A DNA stretch of 64,000 nt, from positions 22,619 to 86,618 of the forward strand of contig NZ_PENI01000042.1 of NCBI RefSeq assembly GCF_003688995.1. Direction: 5' to 3'. A program made the translations under genes and the position numbers. This document shows, in pieces, positions 43,151 to 52,007 of this stretch; position 1 is the stretch's first letter, and each line of letters opens with the position of its first letter. The notes beneath the pieces are model-generated. The model worked only from the letters and a program-made list of their open reading frames with translations, did not search any database and was not told the origin of the DNA. The DNA is from Streptomyces shenzhenensis (GTDB lineage Bacteria > Actinomycetota > Actinomycetes > Streptomycetales > Streptomycetaceae).

Positions 43151-44176
43151 GTGCCCGTCATATCAGCTCCCCACGCCTTCAACGAAGGCCAGCTCTACGT
43201 CGATCTGCAGCCGACACTCGGGCGTTCCCTCTACCTGAAGTGTGAGGGCTTCAACTTCGCGGGCTCGATCAAGTTGAAGGCCGCGGTGGAGATGGTGGAG
43301 GCCGCCGAGCGTGACGGAGTCCTGATGCCGGACTCGACCCTGGTCGAGTCCTCGTCGGGAAACCTCGGCGTGGCGCTCAGTATCATCGCCGCCAGCAAGG
43401 GTTACCGGTTCCTGTGTGTGACGGACTCCCGCTGCAACCTCTCCACCAGGCTTCTGATGGAGGCACTGGGCAGCGAGGTGCATGTCATCGCCGACACCGA
43501 CGCCAACGGCGGTTTCCTCGGCGCCCGGATCGACTACGTCCGGGCGCTGTGCGCCTCCGACGACCGGTACGTGTGGCTCAGCCAGTACACCAACCCGGGC
43601 AACTGGCGGGCGCACTACCACCGCACGGGGCCGGAGATCGCCCGTCAGTTCCCGCGGCTGGACGTGTTGTTCGTCGGCGCCGGCACCACCGGAACGCTGA
43701 TGGGCTGCGCCCGCTACTTCCGGCACTGGCACCGGTCCGTGCGGATCGTCGCGGTGGACAGCGAGGGCTCGGTGGCCTTCGGCGGCAAGCCCGGCCGCCG
43801 GATGATCCCCGGCCTTGGCATGAGCATGCGTCCACCGCTGCTGGACGAGTCCCTCGTGGACGAGGTCATCTGGGTCGAGGAGGCGGACACCATCCGCATG
43901 TGCCACCGGCTGGCCAGACGCGGTTTTCTGTTCGGCGGCTCCACCGGCACGGTGGTCAGCGGGGCGACGGACTGGCTGGACGAGCACGGCACGTCCGGCC
44001 TCACCGCGGTGGCCATCGCCCCGGACCTCGGCGAGCGCTACCTGGACACCATCTACCAGACCAACTGGCTCCAGGACCTGTACGGCGACGGGATACTCGA
44101 CCCCGAGCAGGTGGCCGCGGGCCCCGGGCGGACCAAGACGGTGCCACCCACGTCCGACCGCGGCCCACGCCCGTGA
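43151..44176 (+). CDS. sbnA: 2,3-diaminopropionate biosynthesis protein SbnA (cysteine synthase family)
   Basis: 341 residues of fold-type II PLP enzymes. The PLP lysine is K41 in FAGSIKLKAA, the asparagine loop is ESSSGNLGVALS, and the phosphate loop is VGAGTTGTLMG. SbnA joins O-phospho-L-serine and glutamate to give the ACEGA intermediate oxidised by SbnB. GTG 43151 has AGGAGG upstream. With SbnB it is a complete Dap pathway and the diagnostic feature of this locus. It ends before a strong bidirectional terminator. Confidence 0.93.
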   Translation: MPVISAPHAFNEGQLYVDLQPTLGRSLYLKCEGFNFAGSIKLKAAVEMVEAAERDGVLMPDSTLVESSSGNLGVALSIIAASKGYRFLCVTDSRCNLSTRLLMEALGSEVHVIADTDANGGFLGARIDYVRALCASDDRYVWLSQYTNPGNWRAHYHRTGPEIARQFPRLDVLFVGAGTTGTLMGCARYFRHWHRSVRIVAVDSEGSVAFGGKPGRRMIPGLGMSMRPPLLDESLVDEVIWVEEADTIRMCHRLARRGFLFGGSTGTVVSGATDWLDEHGTSGLTAVAIAPDLGERYLDTIYQTNWLQDLYGDGILDPEQVAAGPGRTKTVPPTSDRGPRP

Positions 44177-44231
44177 CCGGCGACGTACCGGCCGAGGGCG
44201 GTGAGCGTGGGGTGCCGCGTGGGTGAACGCG

Positions 44232-44267
44232 CGTGTGGCGCGTGCCGGTTGAGGCACGCGCCACACG
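44232..44267. terminator. Bidirectional terminator closing the Dap locus
   Basis: Perfect 15-bp stem (44232-44246 with 44253-44267) and 6-base loop between the convergent sbnA and nuclease genes. Confidence 0.9.
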
Positions 44268-44297
44268 TCGTCGGGGCGCCCGGTCAGGAAGGTGCCG

Positions 44298-46727
44298 CTA
44301 CTTGATGCGGACCACCTGCGGGTCGTGGTCGCTGCTCTGGTCGGAGAACTCGGCGTTGATGTGGACGACCTCGTAGTCCGGCTTCTTGATGGCGGGCGAG
44401 ACCAGGATGTGGTCCAGGGTCTGCGAGTTGCCGTCGTACACGTAGCTGTAACGCTCGTTCACCGGCAGCGTGTTGATCAGGTCCTCCAGGACACCGCCGG
44501 CGGTCAGCGTGGCCAGCGGCTTGGAGAACTGGTAGTCGTTCAGGTCACCGAGGACGACGATCTTCGCCTTCTTGTCCTTGGCGAGCAGGCCGCGGACAAA
44601 GGTGTTGACCTCCGTCGCCTGGGCGACACGCTGGGTCTCGGAGCCGAGCACCGGCGGCTGGACGGCGCCGTGCACCGGCTGGTCGCCGCCCTTGGAGTTG
44701 AAGTGGTTGCCGACCACGAAGATCTGCTCACCACGGAAGCGGAACTCGCCGACGAGCGGCTTGCGGCTGCTCTTCCAGGCGTTGGAGGTGGGGTTGATCC
44801 TGCCCGGCGAGGCCGAGAGCCGCACGCCCTTCTTGCCGTCGCCGACCGTCTCGACGGCGGTCGTGGAGTCGCCACCCGGCCGGTCGACGAAGGTGACGCG
44901 CGCGGGGTTGAACAGGAAGACGTTACGGATGTTGCCGCCGGGCTCACCGCCGTCCTGGTCGTTGACCGGGTCCACGGAGCGCCAGTCGTACGCCGGGCCG
45001 CCGGCCGCCTTGATGGCCTCGATGAACTGGGCCATCGTCTTGTCGGCGGTGACCGTGCCGTCGTCCTTGGGACCGTTGTTGTCCTGGATCTCCTCCAGGC
45101 TCACGATGTCCGGGGAGGCCAGGTTCTTGACGACGCCCTCGGCGAGCCGGTCGAACTTGCTCTGCGGGTCCGTCGGGTCGAGGTTCTCGACGTTGTAGGT
45201 GGCGACGGACAGCTCGTTCGACTTGGCCTTCTGCGCCACGTCCGGCTTCAGGCCGCCGGACGTGACCGTGCCGACCCGCGTCGCCTGGATGTTGTAGCCG
45301 CCGTAGTTGGAGTAGTCCACGGGGCCCGCGGTGGTGCCGGTCAGCGTGTCGCCGACGTTCGCGTGGAGCTGGTCGCCGGTCAGCGTGCTGATCAGGAGCC
45401 GGCCCGAGTTGGGGCTCGCGTAGCCCTTGTAGATCGTGCCGCCGCGCGGGGTCGGGTTCTCCTTGGGCTTGGTGGTGATCCACGTCTCGTTGTACGAGTT
45501 GGAGGCGCCCACCACCCGGGAGTCGCCGATCTGCACCAGCATGCCCTCGCGGGACTCCAGCCAGTCCAGCGTGTATGTGTCGGGCTTCAGCTCCAGGGAG
45601 TCGATGCGGCCCCCGTCGGCCTGCGGCGCGTAGGCGTCGGGCAGCGTCTGGGCGTCGACGGCCTCCGGCGCCGGCAGCTGGTTGCCGGAGGAGAGCACGG
45701 TCGCGGTCGGGCCGGTCAGTTCGGTGACGGACTGCGTGCCGCTGCTCTGGCCGCCGGGGTAGTACTCGCTCACCTTGCCGGACACCAGCACCGAGTCGCC
45801 GACCTTGACGAGCGGGGTGGCGGAGCCCGTGTAGACGAAGACGCCCTCGCTGGTGGCGGGGTTCTGGTCCGGCTCGGGGTCCTGGATCCAGTAGCCCTTC
45901 GAGCCGGTGCTGCGCACACCGGTCACCACGCCGGGCACGTTGGTGACGGTCTTGCCGTTCTGCGGGGAGATCCGGGTGGTGCCCTGGATGTCGTGGATGC
46001 GCAGCGGGCCCGGGTCGGTGGCCGTGGGCGTCGGGGTGGGCGTCGGCGACGGGGTGCCGCTGCCGCCGTCACCGGTGGCGTTGCGGGGGCTCGGGGTGCC
46101 GCCGGTGAAGTCGGCCGCGTTGTCGTCCGTGTCGGCGAGCGAGGCGGCGCGCGAGACGGAGGTGGTGTTGCCCGCGCCGGTGGCGGGGCTGCCCTCGCGG
46201 ACCACGGCGGTGCCGAAGCCGACCAGGTCCTTCACGGTGCCGTCGGCCACGCAGTCCGCGGCGGTCAGGCAGGTCAGCGCGGTGGTCGAGTGGACCAGCG
46301 CGACGGTGCCGCTGGTCGCCGACATGGCGATGGTGCCGGTGGCGTCCGGCGTCGGCAGGGCGGTGTCGCCCGTCGCGCCCTTGGCTTCCTGGACCAGGTA
46401 GGTGCCGGCCGCGGGGATGGCCCCTTCCAGCGGCGTGACCTGCCACTTGCTGCTGGCGGTGGGCGAGCCGCTGAGGTACTGCACGGACCAGCCGCTCAGG
46501 TCGAAGGGCGCGCCACCGGCGTTGCCCAGCTCGATGAAGTCGTGGGTGAGAGAGGCCCCGGAGTTGCCACCGCCGCCGTAGACCTCGGAGATGACGGCGT
46601 CGGGCGACGGCGCCGCCTGGGCGGTGAGGGGAAGGGCGATCAGCGATCCGGCGATGCCGAGGGGAAGGGCGATGAGGCCGGCTTTGGCGCCTCTGCCGCG
46701 CAGGCTCAGCGGTATGTGTGCAGACAC
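44298..46727 (-). CDS. Secreted LTD-containing endonuclease/exonuclease/phosphatase (ExeM/NucH-like)
   Basis: About 809 residues. A twin-basic signal peptide with a hydrophobic core (GLIALPLGIAGSLIALPLTAQA) is followed by a lamin-tail domain (VISEVYGGGGNSGASLTHDF). A Thr/Pro linker (SPTPTPTPTAT) and an OB-like domain (ISPQNGKTVTNVPGVVTGVR) come next, then the EEP nuclease domain with SVATYNVENLDP, VGNHFNSKGGD, VVLGDLND and DHDPQVVRI. These motifs carry the metal-binding Asn, Glu, Asp and His residues. It is an extracellular DNase probably used for phosphate or nutrient supply. GTG 46727 was chosen as the start before the basic signal; its AAAGAG site is weak. Confidence 0.87.
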   Translation of the reverse strand: MSAHIPLSLRGRGAKAGLIALPLGIAGSLIALPLTAQAAPSPDAVISEVYGGGGNSGASLTHDFIELGNAGGAPFDLSGWSVQYLSGSPTASSKWQVTPLEGAIPAAGTYLVQEAKGATGDTALPTPDATGTIAMSATSGTVALVHSTTALTCLTAADCVADGTVKDLVGFGTAVVREGSPATGAGNTTSVSRAASLADTDDNAADFTGGTPSPRNATGDGGSGTPSPTPTPTPTATDPGPLRIHDIQGTTRISPQNGKTVTNVPGVVTGVRSTGSKGYWIQDPEPDQNPATSEGVFVYTGSATPLVKVGDSVLVSGKVSEYYPGGQSSGTQSVTELTGPTATVLSSGNQLPAPEAVDAQTLPDAYAPQADGGRIDSLELKPDTYTLDWLESREGMLVQIGDSRVVGASNSYNETWITTKPKENPTPRGGTIYKGYASPNSGRLLISTLTGDQLHANVGDTLTGTTAGPVDYSNYGGYNIQATRVGTVTSGGLKPDVAQKAKSNELSVATYNVENLDPTDPQSKFDRLAEGVVKNLASPDIVSLEEIQDNNGPKDDGTVTADKTMAQFIEAIKAAGGPAYDWRSVDPVNDQDGGEPGGNIRNVFLFNPARVTFVDRPGGDSTTAVETVGDGKKGVRLSASPGRINPTSNAWKSSRKPLVGEFRFRGEQIFVVGNHFNSKGGDQPVHGAVQPPVLGSETQRVAQATEVNTFVRGLLAKDKKAKIVVLGDLNDYQFSKPLATLTAGGVLEDLINTLPVNERYSYVYDGNSQTLDHILVSPAIKKPDYEVVHINAEFSDQSSDHDPQVVRIK

Positions 46728-46982
46728 GTGGGCTCTTTCGTGCAGGGGTCGGGACGACTCGACTGAACCGTGGGAGGTGGCAGAAGGCTTGTGCGTCGGT
46801 TGGGAAGATACGCGCGTAGATAGCGGGCAACAAGGTGTTGTGCGGCTCAAGTACCAAGCGTTTCCCCAACCGTTCGCCGGAAGTAATGTGAGCGCCCTCC
46901 TCTTCGCCTCCACGACACATTCGTACCGAAACAGGGGTTCATGTCACTGATGGGTCATCCGTCGGGCCGCGGCGGGCGGCGG
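46728..46982 (-). promoter_or_regulatory. Nuclease upstream region
   Basis: A/T-richer than its neighbours and without a gene. It should hold the nuclease promoter. GTTCATGTCAC (46937) and GGTCATCC (46953) recall PHO-box units, but their 16-base offset is wrong for the 11-base PhoP repeat. Confidence 0.3.
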
Positions 46983-47864
46983 TCAGGTGCCGTGGACCGG
47001 GGCCGGAGCGGGCGCGGCGGCGAGCAGCCCGCGCACCGCGGGACCGATCTCCGCGGGGCGCCACCGGCGGTCGCGGACCGCCCGCGGACCGTACCGCCAG
47101 CCGTCGGCGACCCCGATCGTCCCGCCCTCGGCCTCGAAGACACGGCCGGTCACATCGCCCGAGTCGGCCGACGCCAGCCACACCACGAGCGGGGAGACAT
47201 TGCCGGGGTGCATGGCGTCGAAGCCGGACTCCGGCGCGCGCATCCGGTCCGCGAAAGCGGCGACCGCCTCGGTCATCGGGGTACGGGCTGACGGTGCGAT
47301 GGCGTTGACCGTCACGCCGTACCGGGCCGTCTCGGCGGCGGCGATCACGGTGAGCGCGGCGATGCCCGCCTTCGCGGCGCCGTAGTTGCCCTGGCCGACA
47401 CTGCCCAGCAGACCCGCGCCGGAACTGGTGTTGACGATCCGGGCGGCGACCGGCCGGCCCTGTTTGCTCCGCTCGCGCCAGTAGGCCACCGCATGCCTGA
47501 GCGGTGCCGCATGGCCCTTGAGGTCCACCTTCAGCACCACGTCCCACTCGTCCTCGGACATGGACACCAGCATCCGGTCACGGTTGACGCCCGCGTTGTT
47601 CACCAGCGCGTCCAGCGTGCCGAAGACGGCGACGGCCCGCTCCACCAGCGACTCGGCGTAGGCCCAGTCGCTGACGTCACCCAGGTCGGCGACGGCGGCT
47701 CCGCCGCCTGCCACGATCTCCTCGGCCACGCTCCGCGCCGCGTCCCCGAGATCGTTGACCACGACCCGGGCGCCCTCGGCCGCCAGCGCCAGCGCATGCT
47801 CCCGGCCCAGGCCCCGGCCGGCTCCGGTGACGACGACCACCCGGTCCTGACAGATTCCGGTCAC
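46983..47864 (-). CDS. Short-chain dehydrogenase/reductase (IpdF-like)
   Basis: 293 residues. NAD(P)-binding VVVVTGAGRGLGREHALALA, NNAGVNRD, and catalytic Ser-Tyr-Lys (NTSSGAG, GQGNYGAAKAG) are present. The C-terminal extension of about 40 residues is typical of this acyl-CoA reductase group. GTG 47864 overlaps the upstream dehydrogenase stop (GTGA) and has GAAGGGA upstream. Its place next to ipdE-like genes matches mycobacterial ipdF (Rv3559c), which acts on the 5-hydroxy HIP-CoA intermediate. Last gene of the seven-gene operon. Confidence 0.83.
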   Translation of the reverse strand: MTGICQDRVVVVTGAGRGLGREHALALAAEGARVVVNDLGDAARSVAEEIVAGGGAAVADLGDVSDWAYAESLVERAVAVFGTLDALVNNAGVNRDRMLVSMSEDEWDVVLKVDLKGHAAPLRHAVAYWRERSKQGRPVAARIVNTSSGAGLLGSVGQGNYGAAKAGIAALTVIAAAETARYGVTVNAIAPSARTPMTEAVAAFADRMRAPESGFDAMHPGNVSPLVVWLASADSGDVTGRVFEAEGGTIGVADGWRYGPRAVRDRRWRPAEIGPAVRGLLAAAPAPAPVHGT

Positions 47865-48910
47865 CAGGGCGTCCCTTCGCTGAGATCGGTCGCGTTCCCG
47901 TGGCCGGCGGGCGCGGTCAACCCCAGCCACCGGGCGACGCGTTCGCGGTGGTGTGCCGGGCCGCCCCAGTCGGCGGCCAGCGCCCACGCACGCTTCGCGT
48001 ACAGATGGAGCGGGTGCTCCGTGGTGTAGCCGATGGCCCCGTGGCACTGGAGCGCCGTACGGGCCGCCAGCCGTGCCGCGTCCGAGGCGAGCACCTTGGC
48101 CATCGAGGTGCGTACGGGGGCCTCGGCGTCCCCGGCCGCCTGCGCCCAGCCGGCCGCGAGCACCGCGGGGCGGGCGAGGCGCAGCGCGACCTCGACGTCC
48201 GCCAGGGCGTGCTTGACCGCTTGGAACGAGCCCACCGGCACCCCGAACTGACGGCGCTCGCGGACGTGGGCCACGGCGAGGTCGAGCATCCGCGCACCGA
48301 GCCCGACCAGCAGCGCGGCGGTCGCCAGCACCCCGCGTCGCCAGACGGCGGCCCGCGCCTCGGGCCCCTCGGCCAGCAACAGCCCGCCGCCGGCCGGCGC
48401 GGACACCCGGGCCAGGCCGCGCGAGCCGTCCACCGAGGCGAGCGGCTCGGTGTCCACCTCGCCCCGCTCGTACAGCCGCAGCCCGTCGCCGACGCGGACG
48501 ACGATCAGCGCGGCGCGGGCGGCGAACGGCACCGGGGCGCCCGCGTGCCACGCCACGGTGACGAGGGACGATCCGGCCAGCACGGCCGCGAGCTGCGGCG
48601 CGCCCGCGGCGGCGAGCAGCGGGGCGCCGACGGCCACGGTCTCGGCCGCGGGGACCGGCGGCCCGGCCCGGCCGAGCGTCTCCATCAGTGGCGCCAGCGC
48701 GGTCTCGTCGAGGCCGAGGCCGTCCGCCGCCTCGGGGACCAGAGCGGCCGGCATGCCGACCTGTGCGAGGGTCCGCCACAGGGCGTCCACCTGTGCCACC
48801 CGGCCACCGGGCCAGCCGGCCCTGATCAGCTCGGGCCCGCACCGCCCGGCCAGCACCTCGCCGACCGCCTCGGCCAGTACCGCGTCCCGTTCCGCCACGG
48901 CGAAGCGCAA
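47861..48910 (-). CDS. Acyl-CoA dehydrogenase subunit, IpdE2-like
   Basis: 349 residues with the acyl-CoA dehydrogenase fold but shortened loops. The C-terminal FAD-domain is visible (RRQFGVPVGSFQAVKHALAD, QCHGAIGYTTEHPLHLYAKR). The glutamate base usually found in TNEIQ-type sequences is not seen, fitting a non-catalytic partner in an alpha2beta2 enzyme, as in FadE33 of the steroid pathway. TTG 48910 has GGGAG upstream and starts 9 bases after the partner stop. Confidence 0.8.
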   Translation of the reverse strand: MRFAVAERDAVLAEAVGEVLAGRCGPELIRAGWPGGRVAQVDALWRTLAQVGMPAALVPEAADGLGLDETALAPLMETLGRAGPPVPAAETVAVGAPLLAAAGAPQLAAVLAGSSLVTVAWHAGAPVPFAARAALIVVRVGDGLRLYERGEVDTEPLASVDGSRGLARVSAPAGGGLLLAEGPEARAAVWRRGVLATAALLVGLGARMLDLAVAHVRERRQFGVPVGSFQAVKHALADVEVALRLARPAVLAAGWAQAAGDAEAPVRTSMAKVLASDAARLAARTALQCHGAIGYTTEHPLHLYAKRAWALAADWGGPAHHRERVARWLGLTAPAGHGNATDLSEGTPW

Positions 48911-48919
48911 TGGCTCCCG

Positions 48920-50056
48920 TCACCTCCTGGGCAGGCCGAGCAGCCGCTCGGCGACGATGTTGCGCTGGATCTCGTTGGTCCCGGCGTAGATCGGACCGGC
49001 CAGCGAGAACAGGAAGCCCCTGCTCCACGGGCCGTCCGCCTCGGCCTCGGGACCGAGCAGCTCCATGGCCGTCTCGTGCAGTCGGATGTCCAGCTCCGAC
49101 CAGGACAGCTTGGCCAGGCTCGACTCCGCGCCCACCTGCCGCCCCTCGACGATCGAGGTGACCTGCTCCAGGGTGAACAGCCGGTACGCCTCCGCCGCCA
49201 TCCACGACTCCGCCACCCGGTCCCGGTGTGCGCCCGGGCCGCCGGGCCGGTTCCGGGCCAGCTCCAGCAGTCGCCGGGCGGCCTGCAGATAGCGGCCGGG
49301 GGAGCGCAGCGTCAGCCCGCGCTCGGAACCGGTGGTGGCCATGGCGACCGACCAGCCCTGCCCGACGCCGCCGAGCACATCGGCGTCGGGTACGAAGACG
49401 TCGTCCAGGAACACCTCGGCGAAACCCTCGTCGCCGTCGAGGCGTTCGAAGCCCCGCACGGTGACACCGGGCGCGTCCAGGGGGACGAGGAAGTAGGTCA
49501 GCCCGCGATGCCGCTCGGCCCGCGGACCGGTGCGGAAGAGACCGAACAGATGGGTGCAGAACGCCCCGCGTGTGGTCCATGTCTTCTGGCCCGTCAGCCG
49601 CCATCCGCCCGCCGCCGCGTCCCGGGCCGCCCGGCTGCGCAGCGCGGCCAGATCGCTGCCGGCGTCCGGCTCCGACCACCCCTGCGCCCACAGCTCCCGG
49701 GCGGCGGCCATCCGCGGCAGGATCCGCCGCCGCTGCTCGGGCGTGCCGAACTCGAACACGGCCGGGGCGAGCAGGAAGATGCCGTTCTGGGTGACCCGGG
49801 AGGGCGCCCCGGCCCGGTAGTACTCCTCCTCGAAGATCAGCCACTGCCACAGCGAGGCGTCCCGGCCGCCGTACTCCGCGGGCCAGGACACCACCGCCCA
49901 GCGCCCCTCGAACAGCTCGCGTTCCCATGCCAGATGGGCCGCGAACCCCGCACGGGTGTCGCCGGACGGCAGCGGCTCACGCGGCACGTGCGCCGCGAGC
50001 CAGGCGCGGGCCTGAGCCCGGAACTCCTCCTCCTCGGGACTCCAGGTCAGATCCAT
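48920..50056 (-). CDS. Acyl-CoA dehydrogenase subunit, IpdE1-like
   Basis: 378 residues, full acyl-CoA dehydrogenase. N-terminal helical domain, then AQGWSEPDAGSDLAALRSRA (substrate/FAD loop), LTGQKTWTTRGAF and C-terminal PIYAGTNEIQRNIVAERLLGLP. In this catabolic setting it most likely pairs with the next gene product to dehydrogenate HIP-CoA derivatives, as FadE30 (IpdE1) does. ATG 50056 lies 7 bases after GGGGAGG; a GTG two codons upstream is too close to the site. Confidence 0.86.
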   Translation of the reverse strand: MDLTWSPEEEEFRAQARAWLAAHVPREPLPSGDTRAGFAAHLAWERELFEGRWAVVSWPAEYGGRDASLWQWLIFEEEYYRAGAPSRVTQNGIFLLAPAVFEFGTPEQRRRILPRMAAARELWAQGWSEPDAGSDLAALRSRAARDAAAGGWRLTGQKTWTTRGAFCTHLFGLFRTGPRAERHRGLTYFLVPLDAPGVTVRGFERLDGDEGFAEVFLDDVFVPDADVLGGVGQGWSVAMATTGSERGLTLRSPGRYLQAARRLLELARNRPGGPGAHRDRVAESWMAAEAYRLFTLEQVTSIVEGRQVGAESSLAKLSWSELDIRLHETAMELLGPEAEADGPWSRGFLFSLAGPIYAGTNEIQRNIVAERLLGLPRR

Positions 50057-50058
50057 GC

Positions 50059-50823
50059 TCACGCCTCCCCGTCCGGGCCGCGGCCGAAGGTGTCACGGAC
50101 CCGGCGGGCGGCGCCGCTGAGCCCCAGCTCGAAGGTGAAGCCCTGCTCGTAGCGGTAGCTGCGTTTGACGTCCCACAGGTCGATGCCGTTGAACGCCTCC
50201 TTGGCGGCGCGGATCACCAGCGGGTCCTTCGCGGCGATCTCGGCCGCGACCTCCAGCGCCCGCTCCCGCAGCCTCGCGTTCGGTACGACGTCCAGCACCG
50301 AACCGAACGCGTGCAGTTCGGCGGCCGTCGCGGTGGCGCACGTGTACATCATGGCCCGGGCCCGGTGCGCCGGCACCAGGCGTGACAGGTGGGTGGCGGC
50401 ACCGAGCGCGCCCCGGTCCACCTCGGGCAGCCCGAAGTAGGCGTCCTCCGCGGCCACCACGACGTCCGCGTTGCCGACCAGGCCGACGCCGCCGCCCAGA
50501 CAGAAGCCGTGCACCGCCGCGACGACCGGGACGGCGCAGTCGTAGACCGCCGCGAACGCCGCGAAGCAGCCGCGGTTCACCCCGATCAGCGCGCTGTCAT
50601 CGGCGTCGTCCCGGAGCTGCCTGATGTCGACTCCGGCGTTGAAGCCGCGGCCCTCGGCGCGCAGCACCACGACCCGCACTCCGGGGTCGCCGCCCAGCCG
50701 GTCCAGCTCTTGGGCCAGCCGGTACCAGCCCGCCGCCGGCAGGGCGTTGACCGGCGGCCGGTCGACGACCAGCTCCGCGATGCCGCGGCCGTCGACGGCG
50801 GCCCTGACCATGTCCGTGCCCAT
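50059..50823 (-). CDS. Enoyl-CoA hydratase/isomerase family, EchA20-like ring hydrolase
   Basis: 254 residues of the crotonase fold. Oxyanion-hole blocks are EGRGFNAGVDIRQL and GFCLGGGVGLVGNADVVVA. In Mycobacterium, EchA20 opens ring D of the HIEC-CoA intermediate and is encoded next to ipdAB and ipdC. The same partners occur here. ATG 50823; its stop is 2 bases before the next gene start on the minus strand. A general enoyl-CoA hydratase is the alternative. Confidence 0.84.
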   Translation of the reverse strand: MGTDMVRAAVDGRGIAELVVDRPPVNALPAAGWYRLAQELDRLGGDPGVRVVVLRAEGRGFNAGVDIRQLRDDADDSALIGVNRGCFAAFAAVYDCAVPVVAAVHGFCLGGGVGLVGNADVVVAAEDAYFGLPEVDRGALGAATHLSRLVPAHRARAMMYTCATATAAELHAFGSVLDVVPNARLRERALEVAAEIAAKDPLVIRAAKEAFNGIDLWDVKRSYRYEQGFTFELGLSGAARRVRDTFGRGPDGEA

Positions 50824-50865
50824 GCGTTCTCCCGATGTGACGACGGTCGGCCCGGTGGGGCCAGG

Positions 50866-51951
50866 TCACCGGCGCGCCGGGGCGGCGGTGAGCCGGGTGA
50901 GGACGGCGTCCGCCTCGGCGACGATCCGTTCGATCAGCTCCGCACAGCTCGGCAGGTCCTCGATGACGCCCGCGACCTGCCCCGAGGCGAGGGTGCCGAG
51001 GTCCGTGCGCCCGTCGACCATGCTCGCGCGCAGCATCATGGGTGTGTTCGCCGCCATCAGGACCTGGGACCAGCCGAGGCCGTGATGGCGGCGCCGCATC
51101 GCCAGGCCCTCGCGCACCAGGGCGGACCAGGTCAGCCCGGAGACCCGGCGGAACGCGGCGGCGTGCCGCACGGACCGCACGAGCCGGGGCACCGCCCCCT
51201 GCCCGAGCAGCCGTTCCACCGGCTCGGTGCGCAGCACGCGCTGCGGGATGCCGTCCAGCACCGAGGTGACGACGGTGTCGGTGACCCCGCGCCGCAGATA
51301 CTCGGCCTTCACCGCGTCCGGTACGGTGCTGTCGCTGGTCAGCAGGAAGCGGGTGCCCATCGCGATGCCGACGGCGCCCTGGGCGAGCGCGGCGACCAGG
51401 CCCCGGCCGTCCCGGAAGCCGCCGGCCGCGATCACCGGGATGCCGACGGCGTCCACCACCTGCGGGAGCAGGATCGAGGTGGGCACCGCCCCGGTGTGGC
51501 CGCCCCCTTCACTGCCCTGGACGACCACCGCGTCCACGCCCCACGCCTGCACCTTCTCGGCGTGCCGGCGGGCGCCGACGGACGGGATGACCACCAGCCC
51601 CGCGTCCTTGAGCCTGCGGACGACCCGTTCGTCGGGGGCGAGGGCGAACGAGGCCACCTTGACGCCCTCGCGCACCAGGAGTTCGCCGCGTTCGAGGACG
51701 TCGGGGGCGTCGGCGCGGTAGTTGACGCCGAACGGTGCGTCGGTGTGTTCGCGGACGGCGTGGATGGCGGCGCGGGTCTCCGCCAGGGAGAGTGTCGCAG
51801 CGGCCAGGATGCCCAGCCCGCCCGCGGCCGCGGTGGCGGCCGTCAGTTCCGGGCCGGAGACGTGCCCCATGCCGGTCTGCACGATCGGGTACCGGACGCC
51901 GACGAGGTCGCACAGCGCGGTGTGCAGGGCGGGACGGACGGCGGCGGTCAT
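50866..51951 (-). CDS. Nitronate-monooxygenase-like FMN protein, IpdC-like
   Basis: 361 residues, TIM-barrel FMN enzyme. Family blocks are YPIVQTGMGHVSGPELTAAT, VVVQGSEGGGHTG and IPVIAAGGFRDGRGLVAAL followed by GTRFLLT. Within steroid loci this family is IpdC, needed for processing the HIEC-CoA ring before EchA20 and IpdAB act. AAGGAGG precedes ATG 51951. Sequence alone cannot separate it from ordinary nitronate monooxygenase; the neighbours decide. Confidence 0.84.
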   Translation of the reverse strand: MTAAVRPALHTALCDLVGVRYPIVQTGMGHVSGPELTAATAAAGGLGILAAATLSLAETRAAIHAVREHTDAPFGVNYRADAPDVLERGELLVREGVKVASFALAPDERVVRRLKDAGLVVIPSVGARRHAEKVQAWGVDAVVVQGSEGGGHTGAVPTSILLPQVVDAVGIPVIAAGGFRDGRGLVAALAQGAVGIAMGTRFLLTSDSTVPDAVKAEYLRRGVTDTVVTSVLDGIPQRVLRTEPVERLLGQGAVPRLVRSVRHAAAFRRVSGLTWSALVREGLAMRRRHHGLGWSQVLMAANTPMMLRASMVDGRTDLGTLASGQVAGVIEDLPSCAELIERIVAEADAVLTRLTAAPARR

Positions 51952-52007
51952 GCCGGACCTCCTTGTCGTGCCGTCCCCTGGACGGCTTCCGGGCGGCCCA
52001 TCGGCCG

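Noticed and set aside
46937..46960. PHO box upstream of the secreted nuclease
   Set aside because: Only two GTCA units with a 16-base offset; PhoP sites need about 11-base direct repeats.
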